In this document: piece by piece, positions 7,839-16,631 of the stretch
Layout of the letters: each line of letters opens with the position of its first letter
Numbering within the stretch: position 1 is the stretch's first letter
Notes under the pieces: generated by a model
The model's database searches: none
The model's input: the letters and a program-made list of their open reading frames with translations, nothing else
What the model was told of the DNA's origin: nothing
Made by a program: the position numbers and the translations under genes
NCBI GenBank assembly: GCA_903928895.1
Contig: CAIYSR010000044.1
Location: 1-64,000, forward strand
Origin: an uncultured Rhodospirillales bacterium
Lineage (GTDB): Bacteria; Pseudomonadota; Alphaproteobacteria; Acetobacterales; Acetobacteraceae
Direction: 5' to 3'
DNA: 64,000 nt

Positions 7839-9398
7839 ATGGCCATACCCACCATCACTGCGGCGACACTGCGCGGCTGGATCGGCGACGGCGGCGAGCT
7901 GGCCATTCTCGACGCGCGCGAGGAGGGCGAATTCGGCGCCTCCCATCTGTTCTGGGCGGTGCCCTGCCCGCTGTCGAAAATGGAGGCCCGGGCCCATGTG
8001 CTGCTGCCCAGCCTCGCCACCCGCATCGTCTGCGTCGATGATGGGCGCGGGCTGGCGGAGCGGCTGGCGGCCTATCTGAGCGGCCTCGGCGCGGCCAATG
8101 TGCAGGTTCTGGCCGGCGGCACCAAGGCGTGGGAAGCCGCCGGCTACGTGCTGTTCAGCGGGGTCAATGTGCCGTCCAAGGCCTTCGGCGAATGGATCGA
8201 GCACCATTTCGGCACCGAGAGCGTCGATCCGCCGGAGCTGAAGGCCTGGATTGACTCCGGCCGCGACATGGTGGTGCTGGATAGCCGCACCTGGGAAGAA
8301 TACCAGCGCATGTCGATCCCGACCGGCACCAGCGTCCCCGGCGGTGAACTCGCCTATCGCATCGGTGATCTGGTGCCGAGCCCGGACACCCTGGTGGTGG
8401 TGAACTGCGCCGGGCGCACCCGCTCCATCCTCGGCGCCGAAAGCCTGCGCCAGGCCGGCATCCCCAATAAGGTCGTGGCTTTGCGCAACGGCACTATGGG
8501 CTGGGAACTGGCCGGGCTCACCTGCGATCGCGGGCGCTCCGCCCGCTTCCAGCTGGGCCGCCCGGCGACGGCGGAACTGGCGATGCAGCGCGCCCGCGGG
8601 TTCGCCGAGCGCTCCGGTGTGCGGGTGATCGACGCTGGCGGCCTCGCCGGTCTGGCTGCCGACCGTAGCCGCTCGCTCTATGTCCTCGATGTGCGCGATC
8701 CCTCGGAGTTCGCCACCGGGCACCTCGCCGGCAGCATTTCTGCCCCGGGCGGACAACTGGTACAGGCCACCGACACCTGGATCGGCGTCTATGGCGCCCG
8801 CATCGCCCTGGTCGACGATGACGGCGTGCGCGCCCGTATGTCGGCAGCCTGGTTGCGCCAGATGGGGCACCGCGAGGTCTATGTCGTTGAAGGGGGGCTG
8901 AAGGCGGCCCCGGTCGCCCGCGTGCCGACGCCAGTGGTGACGGACTATGCGCCGATCACAGTCGGCGAGTTGGCCGGGGCCAAGGCGCTGGTGATCGACC
9001 TGTCCCGCAGCATCGATTACCGGGACGGCCATATTCCCGGCGCCGTTTGGGGCATCCGCACGCGGCTCGCTTCCCTGGCTCCCCAGATCGCGGCGGCGGA
9101 ACTGGTGGTGCTGACCTCGCCTGATGGGCTTGCCGCGCGCTGGGCCTGGGCAGAAGCGCAGGCGCTGACCAAGGGCCGTGTCTCGATTCTTGCGGGCGGC
9201 ACCAAGGCCTGGGCCGACGCCGGCCACCCGCTCACCCGCGACAAGACCGACCCGCCGGATGCCGCCTGCGTCGATTTCTATCTGCGGCCGTATGACCGCA
9301 ACAGCGGCGTCGAGGAGGCGATGAAGGCCTATCTTTCCTGGGAGATCGACCTCGTGCACGAGATCGCGCGCGACGGCACGGTGAAGTTCGGGGCGTGA
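7839..9398 (+). CDS. Multidomain rhodanese-like sulfurtransferase (four rhodanese repeats)
   Basis: A 519-aa cytosolic protein made of four consecutive rhodanese-like domains of about 120-130 residues each. An SD (GGAGGAAC) precedes the ATG at 7839. The active-site loop has a cysteine only in the second domain (VVVNCAGRTRSI). Domain 1 has VDDGRG, domain 3 VDDDGVR and domain 4 TSPDGLA at the equivalent place. Domains 1 and 4 share the repeat LAGGTKAWE/LAGGTKAWAD. Known rhodaneses transfer sulfane sulfur from thiosulfate or persulfides to thiols; here one domain probably catalyses and three are structural or regulatory. The stop overlaps the GTG start of comF by 4 bases. Confidence 0.88.
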   Translation: MAIPTITAATLRGWIGDGGELAILDAREEGEFGASHLFWAVPCPLSKMEARAHVLLPSLATRIVCVDDGRGLAERLAAYLSGLGAANVQVLAGGTKAWEAAGYVLFSGVNVPSKAFGEWIEHHFGTESVDPPELKAWIDSGRDMVVLDSRTWEEYQRMSIPTGTSVPGGELAYRIGDLVPSPDTLVVVNCAGRTRSILGAESLRQAGIPNKVVALRNGTMGWELAGLTCDRGRSARFQLGRPATAELAMQRARGFAERSGVRVIDAGGLAGLAADRSRSLYVLDVRDPSEFATGHLAGSISAPGGQLVQATDTWIGVYGARIALVDDDGVRARMSAAWLRQMGHREVYVVEGGLKAAPVARVPTPVVTDYAPITVGELAGAKALVIDLSRSIDYRDGHIPGAVWGIRTRLASLAPQIAAAELVVLTSPDGLAARWAWAEAQALTKGRVSILAGGTKAWADAGHPLTRDKTDPPDAACVDFYLRPYDRNSGVEEAMKAYLSWEIDLVHEIARDGTVKFGA

Positions 9399-10150
9399 GT
9401 TCCCGCCTCGCCGGCGCGATCGGCCGTGCCGGCCGGGCTGCCCTCGACCTGCTGTTGCCGCCGCTGTGCCTGACCTGCGATGCGGCGGTCGATACCCAAG
9501 GCCTGTTTTGCGCCGACTGCTTCAGGGCCACCGGCTTCATCACCGCGCCGTGCTGCGAGACCTGCGGCGCCCCCCTCGCACAACCGGCGCCCGGCGGGCG
9601 GATGTGCCGGGAATGCCAGGCGGATCCACCGCCCTGGGGCCGCGCGCGGGCAGCCCTGCGCTATGACGCCCAGGGGCGTCGCGTCGTTCTCCCGTTGAAG
9701 TACGGCGACCGCACCGAACTCGCCGCTGCCCTCGCCCCGCTCATGCTCCGCGCCGGCGGCGCCCTCGTCCGCGAGGCCGAAGTGATCGTGCCGGTGCCGC
9801 TGCATCGCACCCGCCTGATCGCGCGGCGCTTCAACCAGGCCGCCCTGATCGCCCGCCATCTTGCCCGCCTCGCGGGCCGCCCGGCGCTGCTCGACGGCCT
9901 CGTCCGCACAAGGCGCACCGCGGCGCTGGCCGAACTCCCCGCGATCCAGCGCCAGGCCATGCTGCACGGCGCCATCGTCGTGCGATCCCAACGCCGTGAC
10001 GCGCTCAAGGGCCGCCATGTCCTGCTGATCGACGACGTGCTGACGTCAGGCGCCACTGCCCGGGCCTGCACCTTCGCTCTGCTGGAGGCCGGCGCCGCCG
10101 CTGTGGATGTCCTGGTCGCCGCGCGCGTGGCTGATCCGCGACGACATTGA
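9395..10150 (+). CDS. comF: ComF family phosphoribosyltransferase-like protein
   Basis: 251 aa, starting at a GTG that overlaps the rhodanese stop (GTGA). An N-terminal zinc-ribbon-like part (CLTCD, CADCFR, CCETCGAP, CRECQA) is followed by a PRTase-like domain with the PRPP loop VLLIDDVLTSGATA near the C-terminus and VIVPVPLHRTRLIARRFNQA before it. The family is tied to DNA uptake in naturally competent bacteria; in alphaproteobacteria it commonly sits next to grxC, as here, and its role there is not settled. Confidence 0.9.
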   Translation: MSSRLAGAIGRAGRAALDLLLPPLCLTCDAAVDTQGLFCADCFRATGFITAPCCETCGAPLAQPAPGGRMCRECQADPPPWGRARAALRYDAQGRRVVLPLKYGDRTELAAALAPLMLRAGGALVREAEVIVPVPLHRTRLIARRFNQAALIARHLARLAGRPALLDGLVRTRRTAALAELPAIQRQAMLHGAIVVRSQRRDALKGRHVLLIDDVLTSGATARACTFALLEAGAAAVDVLVAARVADPRRH

Positions 10151-10209
10151 GACGGCTTGCACCGGGCCCGGCGAGACATCAAATTGACTTCATCGTGACG
10201 GAGGCCGGC

Positions 10210-10464
10210 ATGGCAAAGATCGAGATCTACACCCAGGACTGGTGCCCCTATTGCGTGCGGGCCAAGGGCCTGTTCGACAAGAAGGGGGCCGCGTACACCG
10301 AATTCGACGCCCCCAACGGCTCGGCCGCCCGGGCCGAGTCCATCGACCGCTCCGGCCTCACCTCGGTGCCGCAGATCTTCATCGACGGCCAGCACATCGG
10401 CGGCTGCGACGACCTCGTCGCTCTCGACCGCGCCGGCAAGCTCGACGCGCTGATCGCGGCCTAG
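10210..10464 (+). CDS. grxC: Glutaredoxin 3
   Basis: Small dithiol glutaredoxin, 84 aa, cytosolic, reducing protein disulfides and glutathione mixed disulfides. The CPYC active site is at residues 12-15, followed by the TSVPQIFIDGQHIGGCDDL segment that binds glutathione (cis-Pro in TSVPQ). The ATG at 10210 is chosen because it gives the standard length and GRX N-terminus (MAKIEIY); the open frame reaches 21 codons further upstream. Co-oriented with comF and the DUF1178 gene. Confidence 0.94.
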   Translation: MAKIEIYTQDWCPYCVRAKGLFDKKGAAYTEFDAPNGSAARAESIDRSGLTSVPQIFIDGQHIGGCDDLVALDRAGKLDALIAA

Positions 10465-10471
10465 GTCCGGC

Positions 10472-10930
10472 ATGATCCACTACCAGCTCCGCTGTTCCGG
10501 CACCCACGCGTTCGACGGCTGGTTCGCCGACAGCGCCAGCTTCGACCGCCAGGCCAAGCTCGGCCTGCTCGAATGCCCGGTCTGCGGTAGCTCTGCGGTG
10601 GAACGCGCGCTGATGGCGCCTGCCGTGCCGAAAAAAGGCCGAAGCCCCGGCACGACCCGCAAACCCGCCATCCCCGATGCCCCCGTCGCCATTGCCGGCG
10701 AGAAACTGCCGGACGGCGTGCGGGCGATGCTGCAAAAACTGCGCGCCGAAGTCGAGAAGAACTGCGACTATGTCGGCGACACCTTCGCCGACGAGGCCCG
10801 CAAGATCCACAACGGCGAGTCCGACGCGCGGGGCATCTACGGAGAAACCACGCCCGACGAGGCCAAGGCCCTGGCGGACGAGGGCATCGAAGTGGCCAAG
10901 ATACCCTGGGTACCCCGCGCCGACGGTTGA
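10472..10930 (+). CDS. DUF1178 family protein
   Basis: 152-aa protein of unknown function, recognised as DUF1178 by its start MIHYQLRCSGTHAFDGWF, the CPVCGSS zinc-ribbon-like knuckle (about residues 36-42) and the acidic C-terminus ending in a GIEVAKIPWVP motif. The HAFDGWF and CPVCGS pairing suggests one metal-binding site shared between the two cysteine-containing ends. The ATG at 10472 lies 7 bases after the grxC stop. The comF-grxC-DUF1178 order is conserved in many alphaproteobacteria; no function is established. Confidence 0.85.
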   Translation: MIHYQLRCSGTHAFDGWFADSASFDRQAKLGLLECPVCGSSAVERALMAPAVPKKGRSPGTTRKPAIPDAPVAIAGEKLPDGVRAMLQKLRAEVEKNCDYVGDTFADEARKIHNGESDARGIYGETTPDEAKALADEGIEVAKIPWVPRADG

Positions 10931-10955
10931 ACGGCACCACAGCAAGGACGTCGCC

Positions 10956-12008
10956 TTGGAATCGATCTACTTCGTGATGGCATGGGCGTGCCACCGCAAA
11001 TGCAAGCACTGCTACGAGGATCGTTTCCGCCCCTATGTGCGCGGCGCGCTCGAGCGTGTGGTGGCCGAGGCCGAGGCCAATTTCCCCCGCATCATCGCCA
11101 ACTTGCCGGACCGGATGACGTATCTCGACCTCGATGATCCCGGCGCGGACGGGCGGCCGACGGAAAAGATCGGCCGTATCATCCTGTCCGGCGGCGAGGC
11201 GTTGCTCGACGCCACCCGTGAGCGGATCACCTACCGGGTGATCGAGGCACTGCGCGCGAAATACCGCGAAGCCGGCGGCGTGCGCATCGTGGTGCAAACC
11301 ACCGGGGATTTGCTCACCCCCACCATCATCCGCGAATTGCTCGACCGCAGCGTGTGGATGATCTCGGTGGCCGGAGTGGACGATTACCACGTCGGCATGG
11401 AAGGTCCCGAGAAACAGGCCGCCTACGTCGCCGGGCTGACCGCGATGTTCGAGGCGGCGGGGTTGCGTGCATCCGGCCGCGAGGTGCCGGCGGTGGCCTG
11501 GCACCAGGAGGAGGGGCCGATCTACAGCTTCTTCGGCGCCACCGACGGCAGCTGGATCGGCAAGTTGTGGCCGCGCGGGCGCGCCTGGGCGAACGGGCTG
11601 TCGAAGGCAAAAATGGCGGACAATTTCTGCGCCCGCTGGTCCGGCGGCATGAACTTCCTCAACCATCCCTACGCCGGCTCCGAAGTCTCGATCGAACCGG
11701 ACGGCTCGGTCTACCCGTGCTGCGTCAAGACTGCCCTGCCACTCGGCAACCTCACCGAGGAAAAGCTCCTCGACATGCTCGACAGCCTCGCTGGCGACCC
11801 CGCCTTCGAAGCCATCAACGCCGGCAAGCCCGAACGCATGGGCCTGACCCATGGCTGGAGCGTCGCCCGCTTCCTCGAAGCCTCCCACACCAGAACCCCC
11901 CAGGGCGCGGACTACGCGAACCTGTGCATCGGCTGTGACGCCTTCCACCGCGACGTCATGGCCCCCGTCCTCGCCGCCGCCCGCGCGCGGCGGTTGGGGC
12001 TGGATTGA
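10956..12008 (+). CDS. Radical SAM/SPASM-type protein of unknown substrate
   Basis: 350 aa from a TTG at 10956 that has a good SD (AAGGA) about 8 bases upstream; the first ATG would leave only five residues before the iron-sulfur cysteines. The radical SAM triad CHRKCKHC is at about residues 12-19, followed by the GGEALLDATRE motif (SAM binding, GGE). The C-terminal part has SPASM-like cysteines in SIEPDGSVYPCCVKTALPLG and NLCIGCDAF, suggesting auxiliary clusters. SPASM proteins often mature peptides, but no small precursor gene is visible nearby. The start region follows the DUF1178 stop by 25 bases. Confidence 0.82.
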   Translation: MESIYFVMAWACHRKCKHCYEDRFRPYVRGALERVVAEAEANFPRIIANLPDRMTYLDLDDPGADGRPTEKIGRIILSGGEALLDATRERITYRVIEALRAKYREAGGVRIVVQTTGDLLTPTIIRELLDRSVWMISVAGVDDYHVGMEGPEKQAAYVAGLTAMFEAAGLRASGREVPAVAWHQEEGPIYSFFGATDGSWIGKLWPRGRAWANGLSKAKMADNFCARWSGGMNFLNHPYAGSEVSIEPDGSVYPCCVKTALPLGNLTEEKLLDMLDSLAGDPAFEAINAGKPERMGLTHGWSVARFLEASHTRTPQGADYANLCIGCDAFHRDVMAPVLAAARARRLGLD

Positions 12009-12052
12009 CACCAACCCTGGAAAATAATGACGCTTTCTTGATCGGGGCAGGG

Positions 12053-12092
12053 AAGCGCTTCTTTTTTGAAAAAAAGAAGCAAAAAAATTTCA
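12053..12092 (+). repeat. AT-hairpin repeat, copy D
   Basis: AAGC then stem GCTTCTTTTTT / AAAAAAGAAGC, with an A-run and TTT after it. It lies between the radical SAM and hflX genes and is paired with copy E in inverted orientation. Confidence 0.85.
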
Positions 12093-12133
12093 TCCCTTGG
12101 AGTCTGCGATTTTATCTCTGGAGGGACCAGTAG

Positions 12134-12172
12134 TGAAGTTTTTTTGTTTCTTTTTTTTCAAAAAAAGAAACA
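12134..12172 (-). repeat. AT-hairpin repeat, copy E
   Basis: AAGTTTTTTT precedes stem GTTTCTTTTTTT / AAAAAAAGAAAC. Inverted relative to copy D, with about 40 bp between the two. Confidence 0.85.
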
Positions 12173-12236
12173 TTTCCTTCCTGCCTGCTGTTCCTTCTCC
12201 GCGATCCGCAAACGTCACCATTTAGCAGGGTTGGTA

Positions 12237-13604
12237 TCATTTCGTGGCAAGACTCCGCCGCAGCCGCGTGATGGCGCCAGGAAGGCCGCGCACCTTCAAC
12301 ACCCGGCCGGCCTCGTCGTATTCTTCGGACAAGACCCGCGCGCTCTCGTACACTTCGCCGATCAGCCCTTGTTTGGCGTAGGGCAACACCAACACATCCT
12401 CCACCATCGCGGCCTCGAAGAAGGCGATGATGGTGTCGCGCAATGCGCTCACATCCTGGGGTGCGTGGGCCGAGAGCAGAATCGCGTCGGGATGCTTCTC
12501 CATCAGGGCCGCGCGCCCGGCTTCATCCACCCGATCCAGCTTGTTCAGCACCAGGCGGTACGGCACCGTGTCCGCGCCGATCTCGCGCAGCACACTGCGG
12601 CTGACCTCCAGTTGCGCCGCGTAGGTCGGGTCCGATGCGTCGACCACATACAGCAGCAGCGAGGCCTCCAGCGCTTCCGCCAGGGTGGAACGGAACGAGG
12701 CGACCAGGTCGTGCGGCAATTGCTTGATGAAGCCGACCGTGTCGGAGACCAGCACGCGCGGCCGGGTCTCGGGTTGCAGGGTGCGCACGGTGGTGTCGAG
12801 CGTGGCAAACAGCTTGTCCTCCACCAGCACCTGGCTTCCGGTGAGCGCCCGCATCAGAGAGGATTTGCCCGCATTGGTGTAACCGACCAGGGCCACCCGC
12901 AGCTGGTCGCGGCGGGCGGAGCGGCGCTGGTCGCTGTCGCGCTGCACCGCTTCCAGCTGGTCCTTCAGCTCGGAGAGCCGATCGCGGATCTTGCGGCGAT
13001 CAAGGTCCAGGGTGCTTTCGCCCGCGCCCGGGCCTTGTTGCCGCCCGCCGCCCGCCGAGGATTCCCGCATGCGCGGCGCCACGTATTTCAGGCGCGCCAT
13101 CTCCACCTGCAGCTTTGCTTCGCGGGTGTTGGCGTGGCGGTGGAAAATTTCGACGATGACGCCGGTGCGGTCCAGCACCTGGGCGCCGGTGGCGCGTTCG
13201 AGGTTGCGGATCTGGCTGGGCGAGAGCTCGTGATCGACGATGACGAACTCGGGCTTGCGGGCGGGGTCCGCACGCGCCTCGCCAGAAATGAGCGCCACTG
13301 GGTCGATCTTCGCGGCCGCGCCTTCAAACCTTTGCCGCGCCTTGGACTTCGGGGGAGGCGCCATCGAGCCGACCACGCCTGTGCCGCCGGTCAGCGCCGC
13401 GAGTTCAGCAAGCTTGCCGCTGCCCAGCAATAACCCTGCGCCGGTGCCCTCGCGCTTTTGCGAAACGGTGCCGACAACCTCGTAGCCAAGTGTCTTCACG
13501 AGGCGCCCTAATTCCTCGAGGCTGGCTTCGTGGGCGACGTCGTCCACTTCGGGCGTCTGGATGCCGACGAGAACGGCGAGCGGGATAGGCGGTTTGGTTT
13601 CCAT
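12237..13604 (-). CDS. hflX: GTPase HflX
   Basis: Ribosome-associated GTPase that splits stalled or heat-damaged ribosomes (family knowledge). 455 aa. The HflX N-terminal domain shows LLLGSGKLAEL and HELSPSQIRNLE, then RTGVIVEIFHRHA, a coiled linker, and the G domain: G1 GYTNAGKSS, G3 DTVGFIKQLPHDLVASFRST, G4 NKLD. A stretch of roughly 40 residues between GSGKLAEL and the HELSPSQ motif (including PPPKSKARQRFEG) is an insertion relative to the standard family layout. Hfq, its usual neighbour, is not beside it here. Confidence 0.93.
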   Translation of the reverse strand: METKPPIPLAVLVGIQTPEVDDVAHEASLEELGRLVKTLGYEVVGTVSQKREGTGAGLLLGSGKLAELAALTGGTGVVGSMAPPPKSKARQRFEGAAAKIDPVALISGEARADPARKPEFVIVDHELSPSQIRNLERATGAQVLDRTGVIVEIFHRHANTREAKLQVEMARLKYVAPRMRESSAGGGRQQGPGAGESTLDLDRRKIRDRLSELKDQLEAVQRDSDQRRSARRDQLRVALVGYTNAGKSSLMRALTGSQVLVEDKLFATLDTTVRTLQPETRPRVLVSDTVGFIKQLPHDLVASFRSTLAEALEASLLLYVVDASDPTYAAQLEVSRSVLREIGADTVPYRLVLNKLDRVDEAGRAALMEKHPDAILLSAHAPQDVSALRDTIIAFFEAAMVEDVLVLPYAKQGLIGEVYESARVLSEEYDEAGRVLKVRGLPGAITRLRRSLATK

Positions 13605-13787
13605 GGGCAGTCAATTAGCACGGATCGGCCATTGGCGCGGAAATCGCACGTCTCCATCCGGCCTTGGACAACACGGCCTCCAGGAGCAGCGGTCGGGGCT
13701 GGGTACCGACAACCGCGGGGGCGCGCCAGAAGGTGCGCCGACGGGGGCCGTTGTCTCGACCCGCCGCCGGCTACGACCGGTCTTTGC

Positions 13788-14141
13788 CTACGAGGTTGCC
13801 TTCGCCGTGAATTGATCAAATGCCTCAACGGCTTGAGCTGCATACATGACCGATGGGCCAGCTCCCATGTAGATTGCCATGCCCATGGTCTCCATGACTT
13901 CATCTCGGGTCGCCCCTTGCTTGACCGCGGCTTCGGCGTGGAAGCCGACGCATGCGTCGCATCGGGTCGCAACCGAAATTGCCAGGGCGATGAGTTCCTT
14001 GGTCTTGGTATCCAGTGCCTTCGGTTCCAGGGCGGCGCGGGCGAGGGCGGAGAACCCTTTCATGACGTCGGGCGTGCCCGTCCTCACCTCGCGGAGCGCC
14101 ACGGAAAGCTGTGATGTCATCTCGGGCCAGTTCTTGTGCAT
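13788..14141 (-). CDS. Carboxymuconolactone decarboxylase/AhpD-like protein
   Basis: 117-aa all-helical protein of the AhpD-like superfamily. The redox motif CDACVGFHAEAA (CxxC plus His three residues later) marks members that act as peroxidase-associated disulfide reductants rather than true decarboxylases. It is the last gene of a minus-strand run DUF2892, NnrU-like, ccoG, AhpD-like, with 24 bp from the ccoG stop, so it is probably co-transcribed. The neighbourhood suggests a thiol or oxidative-stress role (inference). Confidence 0.85.
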   Translation of the reverse strand: MHKNWPEMTSQLSVALREVRTGTPDVMKGFSALARAALEPKALDTKTKELIALAISVATRCDACVGFHAEAAVKQGATRDEVMETMGMAIYMGAGPSVMYAAQAVEAFDQFTAKATS

Positions 14142-14165
14142 GAAATTGCTCCTTTTTGATAAAAT

Positions 14166-15641
14166 CTATGGCCGTGCCGCGCTGCTGCCCGGCCCCATGA
14201 AGACCGACTGGTAGCGTGCTGTTTCTCCGGTCCGCAGGCTGCGCAACAGGAAGTCGAGCTCCTGCGAACCGTCCTTCAGGTGATCGGGCCGGCCATAGAC
14301 GAGAACTCGATAGGTACCGATGCTGTCGGCCTCAACCGGCAAAGTGAGGCGCGTGGCGCGGCCGGTCACGCTCTCCGCCACTTCCATCGCTCCGCCTGCC
14401 AGCCCGCTGATATCGAGCGTGAATTCAGTATCTGCGAGGGTCTTGTTCGAGATCTTGATGGTGTAGGCGTTGCGCAGTGTGCCATCGCGGGTGGTGACGA
14501 AGAGGGGCGCGCGGTCGTGCTGGACGGCGAGATCGACGTGGGTGCGTCGGGCGAGCGCAATGCCCATCACGCTCACGGCGGCGATCAGGGCGCCGACATA
14601 AATCAGGGTACGCGGCCGCAGGAAATGGAAGCGCTCGAACTTGCCTTCCGCCTTGGCTTTCTGGCGCGCGAGCGAATCCCAGGTGATCAGCCATTCGGGC
14701 TGCCCGGTCTTCACCATGATTTCATTGCAGGCATCGACACATAGACCGCAGTTGATGCATTCGAGCTGGCTGCCGTCACGGATGTCGATGCCGGTCGGGC
14801 AGACATTCACGCAGGCGTTGCAGTCGACGCAGTCGCCCAGCTTTTTCACCGCCGCGGGGTCACGCCTGCCATGGCCCCGTGGCTCGCCGCGCCAGCCCTG
14901 GTAGGTGACGGTGATGCTCTCCTCATCGAGCATGGAGGCCTGGAAGCGCGGCCACGGGCACATGTAGGTGCAGACCTGCTCGCGCGCCCAGCCGGCGAAG
15001 ACGTAGGCGAAGGCCGAGAAGATGAAGGTGAAGATGTAGACCGGCGCGGGGGCGGTTCCGCGCCAGAACTCCCGCGTCACCGTCGGCGCGTCGGCGAAAT
15101 ACATGATCCAGGCGCCGCCGGTCCAGAAGGCGACGCCGAGCCAGACCGCGTGCTTGGCGAGCTTGCGCCAGACCTTGTCGAACGTCACCGGCCCGGCGTC
15201 GCGCTTCATCCGCTCGTTGCGATCGCCCTCGATGCGGCGTTCGACCCACATGAACAGGTCCGTCCACACCGTCTGCGGGCAGGCATAGGCGCACCAGACG
15301 CGGCCGACGAGGGAGGTGACGAGGAACAGGCTGATCGCGCCAAGGATCAGGGCGCCCGTCAGGAAATAGATATCCTGCGGCCAGAACTCGATGGAGAAGA
15401 GGTAGAAGCGGCGGTTTGACAGATCGAGCAGCAGGGCCTGGTTGGGGTGGCCGGGGCCGCGATCCCAGCGGATCCAGGCCGCGCTGTAGTAGAGCGTCAG
15501 GCAGAAGGCGAGCACGCCCCATTTGAAGGTCCGTGCCATACCGTGCACCGCCCGCGGATAAACCCGAACACGGCTGGCGTAGAGGTTCTTCTCATCGAGC
15601 CCCGCCGCCTGGGCCTTTCGGGCGTCTTTGATGTGGGACAT
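14166..15641 (-). CDS. ccoG: Cytochrome oxidase accessory protein CcoG (FixG/RdxA)
   Basis: 491-aa membrane protein with about five transmembrane helices, polyferredoxin cysteines and a C-terminal periplasmic Ig-like FixG domain. VWCAYACPQTVWTDLF and CTYMCPWPRFQ lie in the membrane part; the two 4Fe-4S clusters are CVDCNACVNVCPTGIDIR and CINCGLCVDACNEI. CcoG reduces Cu(II) for maturation of cbb3 oxidase in other proteobacteria, but no ccoNOQP or ccoS/ccoI gene is near. Here it sits in an operon-like run with redox genes across from a persulfide-type ArsR regulator. Confidence 0.93.
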   Translation of the reverse strand: MSHIKDARKAQAAGLDEKNLYASRVRVYPRAVHGMARTFKWGVLAFCLTLYYSAAWIRWDRGPGHPNQALLLDLSNRRFYLFSIEFWPQDIYFLTGALILGAISLFLVTSLVGRVWCAYACPQTVWTDLFMWVERRIEGDRNERMKRDAGPVTFDKVWRKLAKHAVWLGVAFWTGGAWIMYFADAPTVTREFWRGTAPAPVYIFTFIFSAFAYVFAGWAREQVCTYMCPWPRFQASMLDEESITVTYQGWRGEPRGHGRRDPAAVKKLGDCVDCNACVNVCPTGIDIRDGSQLECINCGLCVDACNEIMVKTGQPEWLITWDSLARQKAKAEGKFERFHFLRPRTLIYVGALIAAVSVMGIALARRTHVDLAVQHDRAPLFVTTRDGTLRNAYTIKISNKTLADTEFTLDISGLAGGAMEVAESVTGRATRLTLPVEADSIGTYRVLVYGRPDHLKDGSQELDFLLRSLRTGETARYQSVFMGPGSSAARP

Positions 15642-15699
15642 GGCGTGAGTCCTTTCGAGCCATCGAACGACAATTCATCGGTGCGTGCATTGATGTGGC

Positions 15700-16284
15700 T
15701 CAGCCCGGAGCGGGCCAGGCGCGCCCGCGCCACGGCAGCAACGACGGCACTCGGCTCCGGTAGGCCAGATAGGTCGCCCCGAACCGACGGATCAGGGCGC
15801 GTTCCTCGAACCTCAGGCCGATCAGGATATAGGCCGTGGCGTAGAACATGGTCTGGAGCGACGTGGTGTCGCGCACCAGACCGGCCAGGATCATCAGAGT
15901 GCCGAGATAGAGCGGGTGGCGCACGTAGGCGAGCATGCCATCGGCATGGAACGGCTCTTCGTCCCCGGGATCGTCCCCGAGTTGGCTCAGGCCGAGGAAG
16001 CGGCGCATGTCGTAGCTCCGGGCCGCCGTTGCCAGCACAGCCATTCCGCCGATTGCGAGCGCACCCTGTGTTGCCATCAGCCAGGGCGAACGATCGAGCG
16101 GCATCGGTATCGTCGTCGCATGGCCGATCCCCAGCACGATCGCGAGTTCCACGACTGCCAGTCCATTCCAGCAAAGCCGCATCGCTCGCCCGGCGACCTG
16201 CCGCAATGCTGCCTTGGCCGGCTCACGCGAGGACAGCGAATGCACCAGGCCGAAGACGAGCCAGGCCAGGGCATAGGCGATCAT
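15700..16284 (-). CDS. NnrU/isoprenylcysteine methyltransferase-like membrane protein
   Basis: 194-aa integral membrane protein from the ATG at 16284 (MIAYALAWLVFGLVHSL, first helix). About five hydrophobic segments are visible, with the PEMT/NnrU signature YVRHPLYLGTLMILAGL near residues 120-137 and a C-terminal EERALIRRFGATYLAYRSRVP motif resembling the SAM-binding end of isoprenylcysteine carboxyl methyltransferases. NnrU is linked to nitric-oxide metabolism in some bacteria; the substrate here is unknown. It is 26 bp after the DUF2892 gene. Confidence 0.78.
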   Translation of the reverse strand: MIAYALAWLVFGLVHSLSSREPAKAALRQVAGRAMRLCWNGLAVVELAIVLGIGHATTIPMPLDRSPWLMATQGALAIGGMAVLATAARSYDMRRFLGLSQLGDDPGDEEPFHADGMLAYVRHPLYLGTLMILAGLVRDTTSLQTMFYATAYILIGLRFEERALIRRFGATYLAYRSRVPSLLPWRGRAWPAPG

Positions 16285-16310
16285 GTCCGCACCATGGCGG
16301 CATGCCTCCG

Positions 16311-16514
16311 TCAGTTGAACGCGCAGCCGGGCTTCATCCCCAGCAGCTTGAAGACCATCGCCGCCGGGCAGAACCCGGTGACGCCAGCCTGGAGCATGTT
16401 CGCGCCAACGAAGGCGGTGAGCAGAAACCACCAGGGGCTGACGAACCAGCCCAAAGCGAGGCTCGCCAGCACCATGATGCCGGCGAAGGATAGGACGGCC
16501 TTATCGATGGACAT
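16311..16514 (-). CDS. DUF2892 small membrane protein (YgaP C-terminal-like)
   Basis: 67 aa with two hydrophobic helices (GIMVLASLALGWFVSPWW and FLLTAFVGANMLQAGVTGF) and the conserved GFCPAAMVFKLLGM ending. It matches the membrane half of YgaP-type proteins, whose other half is a rhodanese, and contains a cysteine pair (Cys in GFCP and GCAFN). It is first in the minus-strand run and divergent from the ArsR gene, matching the ygaV-ygaP pairing of E. coli. Confidence 0.88.
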   Translation of the reverse strand: MSIDKAVLSFAGIMVLASLALGWFVSPWWFLLTAFVGANMLQAGVTGFCPAAMVFKLLGMKPGCAFN

Positions 16515-16631
16515 CGGGTAGTCTCCTTGTTGAGAACAGGATCAGGCGGATGCGTCGGCGTTGGCGCGCCAAGGTCACGATGCGGTGCGCCTTTCCGGAG
16601 GGCAGAAGGGGCGGGGGAGCGCCGCCGGTGC

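Noticed and set aside
13605-13787. Possible small gene between hflX and the AhpD-like gene
   Set aside because: No SD, no conserved motif and only short frames; treated as intergenic.
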